From contig JBDVMP010000095.1 in the NCBI GenBank assembly GCA_039970095.1, forward strand, positions 62,001 through 126,000: a stretch of DNA of 64,000 bases, given 5' to 3'. Position 1 is the stretch's first letter, and every line of letters begins with the position of its first letter. The DNA comes from JAMZMI01 sp039970095. Lineage in GTDB: Bacteria; Bacteroidota; Bacteroidia; Cytophagales; Cyclobacteriaceae. The position numbers were made by a program, and so were the translations under genes. This document shows positions 34,485 to 44,020 of this stretch, piece after piece. The notes beneath the pieces were generated by a model. That model had not been told where the DNA came from. It worked only from the letters and a program-made list of their open reading frames with translations, and made no database searches.

Positions 34485-35060
34485 CTAAACTTTACCGGGG
34501 TTTAAATCACAACGGGCGTTGGCGTTTTTCAGCACTGATTCGTCGTTAATAGTAAGGAATTTGACTTTGCAGGTCTTCAGCAGCTTTTGCATGCCGAATT
34601 TTTCTTCCTGAATAAAACTCTGAATTTGGCCTTCACAGCGGGGTGAATAGATGGCCAGGGTGGTTTCATAAAACTCACTCTGCCTGCGCTTAAAACAAAG
34701 AACATCATGGTGACCATCCCATTCATCTTTCAGCAATGAGATCGTTTCAACATTTACGTTGATCAGGTCACAAGCCACAACCAGCCAGGCGGACTTGTTA
34801 TCAAAAGACATAGCCGAATGCAGCCCACCTATTGGGCCTATGTCCGGAATTATATCTACGACCTTTCGATAAACATCAGGTATAGAAGCTTTCTGAGAAG
34901 CACTGCATGATATGTAAGTCTCCAGACCAAGGCTATTCAGCAAGGCATACAGATGCTGGTATTGCGGTTTGCCGTGGATATCCAAAAGATATTTGTCGGT
35001 TCCCATTCGGGAACTCTTGCCGCCGATAAGAACGAGAGCTTTGATAGAGGTCTGACCCAT
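34485..35060 (-). CDS. mobA: Molybdenum cofactor guanylyltransferase MobA
   Basis: A 191-residue nucleotidyltransferase, close to E. coli MobA (194). It attaches GMP to the molybdenum cofactor. The N-terminus KALVLIGGKSSRMGTDKYLL (9-28) is the nucleotide-binding loop LxGGxSxRMGxDK, followed by DIIPDIGPIGGLHSAM (about 69-84) and LVVACDLINVN (about 93-103). It begins the operon, with 109 bp before the TauE-like gene. The presence of MobA says that at least one molybdoenzyme of the cell uses the guanine dinucleotide form of the cofactor; none lies in this window. Confidence 0.93.
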   Translation of the reverse strand: MGQTSIKALVLIGGKSSRMGTDKYLLDIHGKPQYQHLYALLNSLGLETYISCSASQKASIPDVYRKVVDIIPDIGPIGGLHSAMSFDNKSAWLVVACDLINVNVETISLLKDEWDGHHDVLCFKRRQSEFYETTLAIYSPRCEGQIQSFIQEEKFGMQKLLKTCKVKFLTINDESVLKNANARCDLNPGKV

Positions 35061-35130
35061 GAAATAAAGATAGCGTAGAACTCAGAAGATTGTTTCAGGC
35101 TTGTACATTTCCTTTGAATGCATATAAACA

Positions 35131-35156
35131 GAAACCGTCCAAATAAGGACGGTTTC
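35131..35156 (-). terminator. Strong hairpin terminator at the end of the GH130/SusCD operon
   Basis: Perfect 10-bp stem GAAACCGTCC / GGACGGTTTC with a 6-nt loop. On the minus strand it follows the stop of the large secreted protein by 35 nt and is followed by TGTTTAT. It separates this locus from mobA. Confidence 0.75.
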
Positions 35157-35190
35157 TCAACGTAACGAACAACTACAAACTAAAATCCTA

Positions 35191-38100
35191 CTAATTTTTC
35201 ACGGCTCTAAATACCTGCTCATCAACCCTGATAAAATAGACACCTCGCATCAGGTCACCTAAGTAGAGACTTCCTGCGTCTGTATTCACTTTCTTAATCA
35301 AGCGACCTGAAATGTCTGTAATGCGAATTTCTTTGGACTCATCTAAACCTTTGATTTGTAAAAAGTCATAAAATGGGTTTGGGTACACCGATACAGATGC
35401 AAGTTTAGAGCCTGTGATAATTTTGGATGACCACTGGCTCATGAGGTCTGGAACCAACTCAGGGTCAATGCTCTGATCAAAAACCCTCACTTCGTCCAAA
35501 GTTCCTTTTAAGTCATATTGAGGGTCTCCGGCCAATCTTTTGCCAAGTGATATTCCAACATCGGAAATATTGATTTGGCCAGAATGATCAACAAATGAAT
35601 CGAGCTCACCATCCAGAAACAACTGCATACTGGAGCCGTCATATACTGCCACAACGTGGTACCACTGTCCCACTTCCATATCTCCGCTACTGTCCAGATC
35701 CTTGATTCCATCGGTAGCATTCACTGTCCACCTCAGTTTTTTATCTTCTGTCGTTGATAGTTTCCATCGCTTTTCCCAGCTTCCATGTGAGATCAAAAAA
35801 CGTTCTTCAGAAAAATTGGTAAAATTCACCCATAGTGAAATGGCTATTTGATCCCAGAAATTGAGTTCGTTGGTATTAGAAACCAAAAGCTCATGCGACG
35901 CACTTGAGAATCTGAGAGCTTCCAATGCTTCTTCCGTTGGTCCATCTACAAAAGTCCCTCCACTTAATTGCGTGTTGAAGTTGTTTTCACTTTGATCAAC
36001 AGATGTGTTATTCATGGATAGCTGCAAGACAGGAGATGCAGTGGGCTGCTGCTCCACAACCAAAACACTATGACTATCAATGCTTTCCTCGGTTCCATTT
36101 GAAGCTTTAATGTTCACTTGCAATACACCCGGGCTTTCTGATTTGATATGGGCTGTAGTGCCATCTGTGTCCACTATGGAACCATTCTCTACTGTCCACT
36201 CATAAGTCAAGTCCAGCCCCTTTGGGTCGTTGACGGATGCTTGCACGTCAAAAGTGACGTTGGGCCGGTACCAGTTGCTCTCTGTTTGGATCGATTCAAT
36301 TACAGGTGGTTCTGGAATTAACTCAACCACTTCGAGAAGTATGCTGTCACTAACGGATAGTGCCCCATCAGTTGCTATCACTTTGATGGTAACATCTCCA
36401 AGGCTAGAAGGCGTGTAGTCAAACACTTCGGAGACGGCAGTAGCATCTGGAGTCCCATTTACAAACCATTGAAATGTAGCCTCATCTGCTCCATCAATTG
36501 TGCAGTAAATTTTGGTGGCTCTATTGAACTCAAGTTGTTCAGATGCGGAGGCAAGATTTTTAATTCTTAGCTCTGGGTCGAAATCATATCCATAATGATG
36601 GTCAACAACAATATCGTCGGTATAGAGTTTGCCGTTTTCATTGTGCATCTCAGCCCCTGCTGGTAAAAGACTTATGAGCATGACCCCATTGGCCGGTATG
36701 GTGATGGTTTGGGCTCCTGAGACATTGCTTTCAATCAACTCTTCAGTGATGGCATCATAAATGTCTTTTTCAGATTCCCCTATCTGAATGGTAATGGAGT
36801 GTTGCTGGTTATGGGGGTTGAAATAGAGATAAGATGGAAAATCATTAGAAGCATAAAAGTTGGTTACATTCACATCAATCTGAAGGATGCCTTCAACTTC
36901 CGTTGGCTCAACTATGGCGCCCAGATATCCAACATGTGAAGACCCGTAAAGTCCCAGGTTTGTGTCGGCCCATCCGGCTGATTTGGAATCACCGCGGGCA
37001 TAAAGACTTGTGCCATTCCATTGCTCTTTTATGGCTTCATAAGCGATCACAGCGTAAGGATCATTGGCCTGACACCATGCGTAATCAGATTGTTGGTTTT
37101 CTGGGAGAAAAGAGGAATAAAAAAGCCTGCTCGCGTTGGTCATGTTTAGGATCCATTTGCCAATGGCCTTTGCAAATCGTTTATCATATTTGACTAAAGG
37201 CGCCAGCGCTGCGGCTTGCTGAAAGCCATTCATAATAAACACATAATCATTGCCCTGATCGTTAGCTTCACCAATTAAACCCGAGACATCTTCTCCTCCC
37301 CATGTGCCCACTACACTACCCCAACCTCTGAGGTCTCCTCTATCGAAACACCAATTGAGTAACTTCTCGATATCATAATCGGCACCAAGCTCAGCGTTGA
37401 GTTTAGCTGCGGCTAGTGCTCCATAGGGCAATTGCAATTCATATGAAGGGTTGCTTGTTTGGTTATCGAGAAAATCCAGAGTCCATTGTGCTCCGGTCAA
37501 ATATTTTTTATCCGCCGTATGCTGATAAGCCTGATACAATATCCAGGCGATAGCACCAGCTGCTTCAGGTTCTTTCACACCTGTTTCCAAAGGCGTCATG
37601 TCCTTGAGGTTCCATGCGCGATAGTTCATATAAGGCTCTGTCCATGGCGCATCACTGGCGCCCATGGCTTTTACAGCCGCAAGCCAACGGTCGGCTACCA
37701 TGACAAATTGGTCATCAAAATCTGTAATTGACGGATACAGGTCTTTAAGTTGATAAAAGAAAATATTAGGCATGGTTTCATACCACCAGTCGTGACCAGA
37801 CCTGTCTGATGGTCCATTGAGGTAAATCAGTTCGTCATTTTTCAGGTTGTAAAAATCCCTGACTTTGTCCACCCAGTTCACTCCAAATTGGGAGGTCTTA
37901 TCGATACCCACGAGTGAGGCTCCTATAATTGCCGGAATAATGTTTATTGCTTCGCGCTGCTGCCCATGAGAGCTGGAACCCACATAGCTATCCATGAAAA
38001 TGGGAGCTATTTCCGGATAGTTGACACCTTCTGAACCCAGAAACACAATTGGCAAATGTTCTCCTGTTTTACTGATGTCGAAAACTAGACTATCGTACTT

Positions 38101-38247
38101 CCTGGCCACATCCTTCCAGTCCCGCAAGTGATATGCGGCCGGCATATCGGGCATTTGGCTTACCCTTGTAAGGTCTATCTGCTGAGCAAAGAGTGGTGGG
38201 CAAACAACCGTAATGATTACCAGTAAAAACAACGATTTTGGGTGCAT
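35191..38247 (-). CDS. Secreted multidomain protein: unrecognised putative glycosidase + Ig/PKD + LamG + type IX sorting domain
   Basis: A 1018-residue secreted protein with a Sec signal (FLLVIITVVCPPLFAQQ). Residues about 25-560 are homologous to the lipoprotein encoded at 44021-45751: shared DWWYETMPNIFFYQLKDLYP, a conserved acidic EPEAAGA segment, LPYGALAAAKLNAELGADYD, WGGEDVSGLIGE and AIGKWILNMTNASRLFY. The repeated helical pattern suggests an alpha/alpha-barrel, as in many glycosidases and lyases, but I do not recognise a family. Two Ig/PKD-like modules (about 575-745), a LamG/concanavalin domain (about 755-925) and a type IX secretion C-terminal domain (VSVYPNPFYDFLQIKG, then DISGRLIKKV) follow. 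It is the last gene of the operon. Confidence 0.75.
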   Translation of the reverse strand: MHPKSLFLLVIITVVCPPLFAQQIDLTRVSQMPDMPAAYHLRDWKDVARKYDSLVFDISKTGEHLPIVFLGSEGVNYPEIAPIFMDSYVGSSSHGQQREAINIIPAIIGASLVGIDKTSQFGVNWVDKVRDFYNLKNDELIYLNGPSDRSGHDWWYETMPNIFFYQLKDLYPSITDFDDQFVMVADRWLAAVKAMGASDAPWTEPYMNYRAWNLKDMTPLETGVKEPEAAGAIAWILYQAYQHTADKKYLTGAQWTLDFLDNQTSNPSYELQLPYGALAAAKLNAELGADYDIEKLLNWCFDRGDLRGWGSVVGTWGGEDVSGLIGEANDQGNDYVFIMNGFQQAAALAPLVKYDKRFAKAIGKWILNMTNASRLFYSSFLPENQQSDYAWCQANDPYAVIAYEAIKEQWNGTSLYARGDSKSAGWADTNLGLYGSSHVGYLGAIVEPTEVEGILQIDVNVTNFYASNDFPSYLYFNPHNQQHSITIQIGESEKDIYDAITEELIESNVSGAQTITIPANGVMLISLLPAGAEMHNENGKLYTDDIVVDHHYGYDFDPELRIKNLASASEQLEFNRATKIYCTIDGADEATFQWFVNGTPDATAVSEVFDYTPSSLGDVTIKVIATDGALSVSDSILLEVVELIPEPPVIESIQTESNWYRPNVTFDVQASVNDPKGLDLTYEWTVENGSIVDTDGTTAHIKSESPGVLQVNIKASNGTEESIDSHSVLVVEQQPTASPVLQLSMNNTSVDQSENNFNTQLSGGTFVDGPTEEALEALRFSSASHELLVSNTNELNFWDQIAISLWVNFTNFSEERFLISHGSWEKRWKLSTTEDKKLRWTVNATDGIKDLDSSGDMEVGQWYHVVAVYDGSSMQLFLDGELDSFVDHSGQINISDVGISLGKRLAGDPQYDLKGTLDEVRVFDQSIDPELVPDLMSQWSSKIITGSKLASVSVYPNPFYDFLQIKGLDESKEIRITDISGRLIKKVNTDAGSLYLGDLMRGVYFIRVDEQVFRAVKN

Positions 38248-38264
38248 ATATAAGAGAATAAGTA

Positions 38265-38285
38265 AGGGCAGCTGATAGCTGCCCT
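38265..38285 (-). promoter_or_regulatory. Intercistronic hairpin within the GH130/SusCD operon
   Basis: AGGGCAGCT-GAT-AGCTGCCCT is a perfect 9-bp stem with a 3-nt loop, between the FIVAR/LamG lipoprotein gene and the final gene. No T-run follows on the minus strand, so mRNA processing or stabilisation, or partial termination, is more likely than a full stop. Confidence 0.55.
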
Positions 38286-38312
38286 CCCACTAGACTAAAC
38301 TTGAAATGAAAA

Positions 38313-39392
38313 TTATTCTACTACTTTTTCCACATCATAAATAGATGAAATTTGAGTTGCCGTAAGGACTTTGTTATAAATACGGATTTCATCCAAAGAC
38401 CCTTTGAAATAGCCACCCCAGTCAACATAGTAAGGACTGGTGTCATCTGAAGAGTAAATTGACGTTGGCAAGTCCTGACCTATGGTTAGATTAACCGGTG
38501 CATCAGAAATAGAGATGGCAGTACCAGGTGTGTTGTCCCATCGTTTGATTTCTTGTCCGTTTACATAGAAAGTCATCTCACCTCCACCAAAAGAAACGGC
38601 TATATGTAACCACTCTCCCTGCGGAAGCTCCGGGGACTCATTATCTCTATCATAGTAAGCAGGATCAGCTGCACCGTCTACGTCTGCTTTTACAGTCATG
38701 AAGGCTTTATTCGCGCTTTGCAGCTGGAATTTATAGCCATTCCATCTGTTCAAAGAAAGCATGTAGTTATTGGCCCAGATAGGATCTTCTACATCAGCAT
38801 TTACCCAAAGTGAAATTGTCATTGTTTCAGGGTTCAAAGCTGTAGCATACGGGATTTCCACGTTGGCACCATCACCGAAATGGAGTGCTTTTCCTGCATT
38901 GCCGTATCTGTCAGTAGTCCACTCTGGTGAACCTGCACCCCAGTTGCTGTGACCTGCAGTCAAAGTACCGTCTCTGCTGTTTCCAGAAAAATCCGAAGCT
39001 GAAGAGCCCTCTCCCTCGTCAAATGTCCAGTGGCCTACCAAAGCATCCGGCTCAATTGCGATTACTTCTTTGGCTTTGAAATCCAAAATAGCCTGATCTA
39101 AAGAAGTTGTAGCATTGTCAACTTGATCCTGAGTTACATCTTCAGAGTCGTTTACTTGAACCGCCAGGCTAACAGCGGCTTCTAATACTGCCTTGGATCC
39201 AATCTGAAATTGTCCTTCAGCTGTACCTTCCACACTGGCATCCAGCACATCATTGGCTTCTGTAATTTTAGCCGAAAGCTGAGTCTTGTCAACTTTCGTT
39301 TCAGGATCATCGTCAGAGCAAGAAGCGAGCATTGAAACTGCTACCAGCGAGAAAATCCACAAAAAGTGTTTAGCATTTGTTTTCATATCCAT
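38313..39392 (-). CDS. FIVAR/LamG-domain lipoprotein (SusE-position glycan-binding candidate)
   Basis: A 359-residue lipoprotein (FLWIFSLVAVSMLASCSDDD, lipid Cys 25; the ATG at codon 3 is an alternative start). Residues about 36-110 form a FIVAR-like helical module (AEGQFQIGSKAVLEAAVSLA, VTQDQVDNATTSLDQAILDF). Residues about 115-355 form a LamG/concanavalin-like domain (LVGHWTFDEGEGSSASDFSG, MTISLWVNADVEDP, GSLDEIRIYNKVLT). It follows SusD, where surface glycan-binding lipoproteins (SusE/F or SGBP) usually lie, so binding of the locus's glycan is the inferred role. Confidence 0.8.
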   Translation of the reverse strand: MDMKTNAKHFLWIFSLVAVSMLASCSDDDPETKVDKTQLSAKITEANDVLDASVEGTAEGQFQIGSKAVLEAAVSLAVQVNDSEDVTQDQVDNATTSLDQAILDFKAKEVIAIEPDALVGHWTFDEGEGSSASDFSGNSRDGTLTAGHSNWGAGSPEWTTDRYGNAGKALHFGDGANVEIPYATALNPETMTISLWVNADVEDPIWANNYMLSLNRWNGYKFQLQSANKAFMTVKADVDGAADPAYYDRDNESPELPQGEWLHIAVSFGGGEMTFYVNGQEIKRWDNTPGTAISISDAPVNLTIGQDLPTSIYSSDDTSPYYVDWGGYFKGSLDEIRIYNKVLTATQISSIYDVEKVVE

Positions 39393-39424
39393 TTGTTTTA
39401 GATTAATTGTGTTTACTGTTTTTA

Positions 39425-40903
39425 TTAGTTTATTGCTTGATTTATATCTGTTTCAGACAATGGCAATACGAAGTACCTGTGTTCTTCGTAGCTAAAGTTT
39501 GTGGAGGACGAAAGTGCCCCCTGGGCTGTGGTTTCACCATATCTCATGAGGTCATAGAACCTGTGAAACTCAAGGCCTAACTCCACCCGACGCTCATGTC
39601 TGATTGCCTCGCGTAGTTGGTTTTTGTCAGTTGTAGCCACGTCGGGAAGTAGCTCTGCAGGCACAGCACCAAAACCCGAAAGACTTTCATCGAAGAGATA
39701 ACTCTCTCTTGCTCTTTTCCTTATCTCGTTGAGTGGAGCCAATGCTTCAGCACCTCTGTTTAGTTCGTTCAGTGCTTCTGCCTTCATAAGCAACACTTCC
39801 GCGTAGCGCATAAAGACATAGTCAAGTCCTCCATCACCCTTGGTTCCTTTTGGCACTTCGACCAGCGGCTGTAAATGCTTCTTTCCTATAAATCCAGTTG
39901 GAGACCATGTAGGATCATAACTTTCGCCATTGAGCCATGTACTGCCCTCTCTGCCCACGCTGTAGTCTAACCTTGGGTCTGCTACGTCCCCACTGGTTGC
40001 CTCAAATTCGTCTACAAAGTCCTGCGTTGGAGCATTAAAGAAATAGCCGTTTTCCGTTTGCGGCGCAAAATACTGATTGAGATAAGAGCCAAGTTTTGGA
40101 GATGTTCCTGACAAATGTCGTATGGAGAAAATAGCTTCTTGATTGGCTTGGTTTCCAAGGGTGAAATTATCTGTGTAAAGAGAAACAAGTCCATAAGGAG
40201 CCACAGCATCTAATTCTGAAACTGCGTCCAGAACTCCCTGATAATCTTCTTGAAACAATCTGGATTTGGCCAACAATCCCCATGCCGAACCAGCTGTAGC
40301 ACGCCCATCAGCCTCTGTTGGAAGGATCATGGCTGCCGTCTCCAGGTCTTCATCTATTTGATCATAAATAGCTTCTACGGTGCTCAGAGGAACATGAATC
40401 TGATCTGAAGTCAAAGGCGGTTTGAGTTTCAAAGGCAACTCACCGAAAAGATTCACGAGGTGGAAGTAGAAATAGGATCTTAAGAAAAGGGCTTCTCCTT
40501 CTATCTCGTTTTTTCTAGTTTCGTCCATTTCGATAGTCGGCAGACTGGCCAGTAAATAATTGGCCCTGGTTATTCCTTCGTAATAGTGTTTCCAGAGATT
40601 ATTTAGGTATGAGTTGCTCGGCTGATAGCTGAATTCATCAATAAACTGAATATCATTTTGATCACCGGGCTGTCCGCCTTTCACTGCGTCATCTGAAGCC
40701 ACATCCCCAAAGACCCAAAGGTTATTGCGTACATCGCTGAACGAAACCGCATTGTACACCCCCGTCAGAGCCAGCTCTGCATGCTCTTCAGTTTGGTAAA
40801 ACGTAGAGTTGGAATAGGTGCCTTGCAAATCTTCCTGCAAGAAGTCGTCGCATCCAAATATGGATGATCCAAGCAACGATATGTAAAGAATATTTTTTCT
40901 CAT
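39425..40903 (-). CDS. SusD/RagB-family outer-membrane glycan-binding lipoprotein
   Basis: A 492-residue SusD-like lipoprotein (MRKNILYISLLGSSIFGCDD, lipid Cys 18) opening with FLQEDLQGTYSNSTFYQTEE. Family marks are EGEALFLRSYFYFHLVNLFG, FMRYAEVLLMKAEALNELN, LNEIRKRAR and the C-terminal REAIRHERRVELGLEFHRFY. It starts 13 nt after the SusC stop and pairs with it as a surface lid for oligosaccharide uptake. The ligand is unknown; GH130 in the same operon points to a mannoside. Confidence 0.94.
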   Translation of the reverse strand: MRKNILYISLLGSSIFGCDDFLQEDLQGTYSNSTFYQTEEHAELALTGVYNAVSFSDVRNNLWVFGDVASDDAVKGGQPGDQNDIQFIDEFSYQPSNSYLNNLWKHYYEGITRANYLLASLPTIEMDETRKNEIEGEALFLRSYFYFHLVNLFGELPLKLKPPLTSDQIHVPLSTVEAIYDQIDEDLETAAMILPTEADGRATAGSAWGLLAKSRLFQEDYQGVLDAVSELDAVAPYGLVSLYTDNFTLGNQANQEAIFSIRHLSGTSPKLGSYLNQYFAPQTENGYFFNAPTQDFVDEFEATSGDVADPRLDYSVGREGSTWLNGESYDPTWSPTGFIGKKHLQPLVEVPKGTKGDGGLDYVFMRYAEVLLMKAEALNELNRGAEALAPLNEIRKRARESYLFDESLSGFGAVPAELLPDVATTDKNQLREAIRHERRVELGLEFHRFYDLMRYGETTAQGALSSSTNFSYEEHRYFVLPLSETDINQAIN

Positions 40904-40916
40904 GATTCTTGTGATT

Positions 40917-43900
40917 TTAGAAGCTCAGGTTTACGCCAATGTTGTATGATCTGGCCGACGGATAAGTACCCCAGTCGATACTCCTGGCCATGTCTCCGTC
41001 CCCGGTGGCATTGTCGCTGGTGGTCATCTCTGGGTCCAGGCCGTAATATTTGGTGAAAGTCAATAGGTTCTGACCTGACACATATATTCTCAAATTGGTA
41101 AGGTTGAGTTTATCTAAAACGCTCTGAGGAAAGGTGTAACCTATCTGCACGTTTTTCAGTCTGGTGTAAGACCCATCTCTAAGAAATCTGGTGGAGATGC
41201 GGGTGTTGTTATTACTTCCACTCCATGAAGCTCTGGGGTATTCATTGGATGTACCTTCACCGGTCCACCGATTATCGTAATACTCCTTTGTCAGGTTGAA
41301 TGGCCTATAAAACCCCTCTATGTCATGAAAGGCTACATTGTAGATATCAAAGGCATATGCCCCTTGAAAGAACAGCGTTGCGTCAAAGTTTCTATAGGTA
41401 CCTGACAGGTTTAACCCTGCTGTGAACTTTGGAATAGGGCTACCGACATGTTTCCTGTCATTTTCGTCTATAAAATTATCGCCATTCTGGTCTTTGTACT
41501 TTACATCCCCGGGACGAATGCTGTTGCTCTGATATGCGCTGGTAGCTATATCTAGTTGATTCTGAAAAATCCCACTCATTTCATACATGTAAAAGGAACC
41601 AACAGGGTGTCCTTTTTCTGTTTTGGTGGTAAAGCTGCTACCGATAGCCCCTCCCGAAATGAAGCCGTCCATGCTCAATACTTCGTTGTGTAGATATGCT
41701 CCGTTTCCGGAAATATTGAAACTGAATTCGTCAAAGGTTTTTCTATACCCCAGTTGCAGTTCCACACCTTGATTGAGGATTTCCCCATTGTTGACCCAAG
41801 CGGCAGAAGCATATCCTGCACTCGGAGGGTTGGGAGCTTTCACTAACATATCCGTGGTGAGCTTATAGTAGTAATCCAATGATCCATAAAGAGCCCCTTG
41901 ATTGATTTCAAAGTCAACCCCAGTATTGAACTGTTTACTAGATTCCCATTTCACTTCATTGTTGCCCAGTTGTGTGACGGCATAACCATCTGAGTAAGAG
42001 CCTGAACTGAACGGATAGTTGTAGTTAGGGCTTATCAGGTCTGAGTAGGCATAGTTGCCAATTTCCTGATTTCCTATTTCACCATAGCCCACTCTTAACT
42101 TCAATTGAGAGATGAGGTCTGAGTTGATCAGGAACGCCTCGTTGTGCAAATTCCAACCACCGGAAACGGCGAAGAAAGTACCCCATTTGTTTTCTGAGGC
42201 AAAACGTGAAGATCCATCCTGTCTTATAGAGGCGCTTACCTGATATTTATTATTGAAACTGTAGTCGGCCTTGCCGAAAAAAGACAACAGTGTGAATGCG
42301 TATCGGCCTTCGCTCACAGATGGCTCACTCATGCCATTGCCCAGATATACAAGGTTAGGGTCCTGATCTGGAAAATCCCGACCAGTCTGGCTCGCGAAAT
42401 ATCCTTGAGTCCTGATAGCTTCTGACCCCACCAAAATGCTAAACCTATGATGGTCCAATTTCTTATCAAACTGCAGCACATTGTTATTTGTCCATGACAC
42501 AGCGCTGGTTTGCTGCACGTTCAGTCTGTTTGGATTATTGATTCTGTCGTTTGATCCCCAGTTTCTATCAAACCTTCGCTGTAGTCTATTCTCTGAATCA
42601 AATCCAAAATTAGAGGTAAGCTTTAAGCCTTTTGCCAGTTTTAAGATGCCGAAAACCTTACCAAAGTACCGATCAGTTGTCAGTTTGTTGTCAGCATATT
42701 CGGTAAGCCCAACAGGATTGTAACCATCTCCAAAAAAGCCGGGGTATTCTGGCAGATCCACAAAACCACCATTTTCATCATAGATGGGAATGGCTGGCGT
42801 TCGGAATAAAGCATAGCGAACGATACTGCCACCGTTACCACCTGCTCCATCACCCGAGCTGCCTATGATGTCTCTATGTGATCGTGAAACGTTCAGATTC
42901 AAACCAGTAGTCAACCAGTTGTTCATTATGGTGTTGAGGTTGATTCTTCCAGAAAGGCGATCATAGGCACTGCCTCGTATGATACCCTCCTGATCAAAAT
43001 ATGTCATTGATAAGAGGTACTGCGTCTTGTCATTGCCTCCACTTGCGGTGATGCCATAATTTTGGATCATCGCAGTTCTAAAAATTGATTCAAGGTGATT
43101 TACATCAGGAAGGCCATCGGAAATTTCGTCAGTTATCAGCGCTCGCTTGAACAAGTCATCGGTAACAAAGGCATTATCATTGTTAGCGGCTTCATTGTAC
43201 ATTTCGATATACTGATCACGGTTGGTCATTTCGGTCAGCTGACCATGAACCTGTACACCCATCTGTGTATTGATGCTGATAGATGACCTGTCCTTTTCAC
43301 CTTTCTTGGTGGTGATGAGAACCACTCCATTGTTTGCCCTGGAGCCGTAAAGAGCTGCGGCTGACGCATCTTTGAGTATGGTGATCTCCTCAATATCCTG
43401 TGGTGAAAGAATATTTAAAACCTCCCTGGTTGGCACTCCATCTACGACATACAGAGGATCATTGCTGCTATTGAGAGACCCAATACCTCGAATTCTTACA
43501 GAGACACCTTCGCCAGGAGCACCGGTCACCTGGGAGATATTGACTCCCGGGGCTCTGCCCTGAAGCGCCTGATCTATTCCCGCAACAGGAAGTGCGTTGA
43601 GCTCTTTGCCTTTGACGGAAGTGAGAGCGCCTGTTACATCTCCCCTCGTCTGGGTGCTATACCCCACCACGATTACTTCGTCCAGCTGTTTTTCATCCAG
43701 TTCCAGACCGACGTTAATCACAGATTTTCCCGCAATGGGAATGATTTGTGTAGAATACCCAATGAAGGACACCACCATATTAGATTCTGAAAGAGAGTCC
43801 GGAACAGAAAACGCGAAGTTTCCTTCATAGTCTGTGATGGTTCCCAGCGTGGTGTTCTCAATAAAAACACTAGCGCCGATAACCTCCATTCCTGTTTCAT

Positions 43901-43991
43901 CTGTAACCTGGCCGGTTACTCGCTGCTGAGCCCAGGCTGACCAGCTGGTCAGCAGCAAGCACATCAAGAAAAGCAACTTGTATGTTTTCAT
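40917..43991 (-). CDS. SusC-family TonB-dependent transporter (no STN domain)
   Basis: The chosen ATG at 43991 gives 1024 residues and a clean signal peptide (MKTYKLLFLMCLLLTSWSAW). An ATG at 44021 overlaps the upstream stop (TGATG) and would add ten residues, so translational coupling there is possible. A carboxypeptidase-D-like domain (VTGQVTDETGMEVIGASVFI) comes first, then LDEVIVVGYSTQTRGDVTGA, the plug (GVSVRIRGIGSLNSSNDPLY, AAALYGSRANNGVVLITTKK) and the barrel ending in INVGVNLSF-like aromatic residues. Without STN it should not signal through FecR, which agrees with control by the adjacent hybrid two-component system. Confidence 0.93.
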   Translation of the reverse strand: MKTYKLLFLMCLLLTSWSAWAQQRVTGQVTDETGMEVIGASVFIENTTLGTITDYEGNFAFSVPDSLSESNMVVSFIGYSTQIIPIAGKSVINVGLELDEKQLDEVIVVGYSTQTRGDVTGALTSVKGKELNALPVAGIDQALQGRAPGVNISQVTGAPGEGVSVRIRGIGSLNSSNDPLYVVDGVPTREVLNILSPQDIEEITILKDASAAALYGSRANNGVVLITTKKGEKDRSSISINTQMGVQVHGQLTEMTNRDQYIEMYNEAANNDNAFVTDDLFKRALITDEISDGLPDVNHLESIFRTAMIQNYGITASGGNDKTQYLLSMTYFDQEGIIRGSAYDRLSGRINLNTIMNNWLTTGLNLNVSRSHRDIIGSSGDGAGGNGGSIVRYALFRTPAIPIYDENGGFVDLPEYPGFFGDGYNPVGLTEYADNKLTTDRYFGKVFGILKLAKGLKLTSNFGFDSENRLQRRFDRNWGSNDRINNPNRLNVQQTSAVSWTNNNVLQFDKKLDHHRFSILVGSEAIRTQGYFASQTGRDFPDQDPNLVYLGNGMSEPSVSEGRYAFTLLSFFGKADYSFNNKYQVSASIRQDGSSRFASENKWGTFFAVSGGWNLHNEAFLINSDLISQLKLRVGYGEIGNQEIGNYAYSDLISPNYNYPFSSGSYSDGYAVTQLGNNEVKWESSKQFNTGVDFEINQGALYGSLDYYYKLTTDMLVKAPNPPSAGYASAAWVNNGEILNQGVELQLGYRKTFDEFSFNISGNGAYLHNEVLSMDGFISGGAIGSSFTTKTEKGHPVGSFYMYEMSGIFQNQLDIATSAYQSNSIRPGDVKYKDQNGDNFIDENDRKHVGSPIPKFTAGLNLSGTYRNFDATLFFQGAYAFDIYNVAFHDIEGFYRPFNLTKEYYDNRWTGEGTSNEYPRASWSGSNNNTRISTRFLRDGSYTRLKNVQIGYTFPQSVLDKLNLTNLRIYVSGQNLLTFTKYYGLDPEMTTSDNATGDGDMARSIDWGTYPSARSYNIGVNLSF

Positions 43992-44020
43992 CTTATTTTG
44001 ATTAATTCTTCTGTTATACA

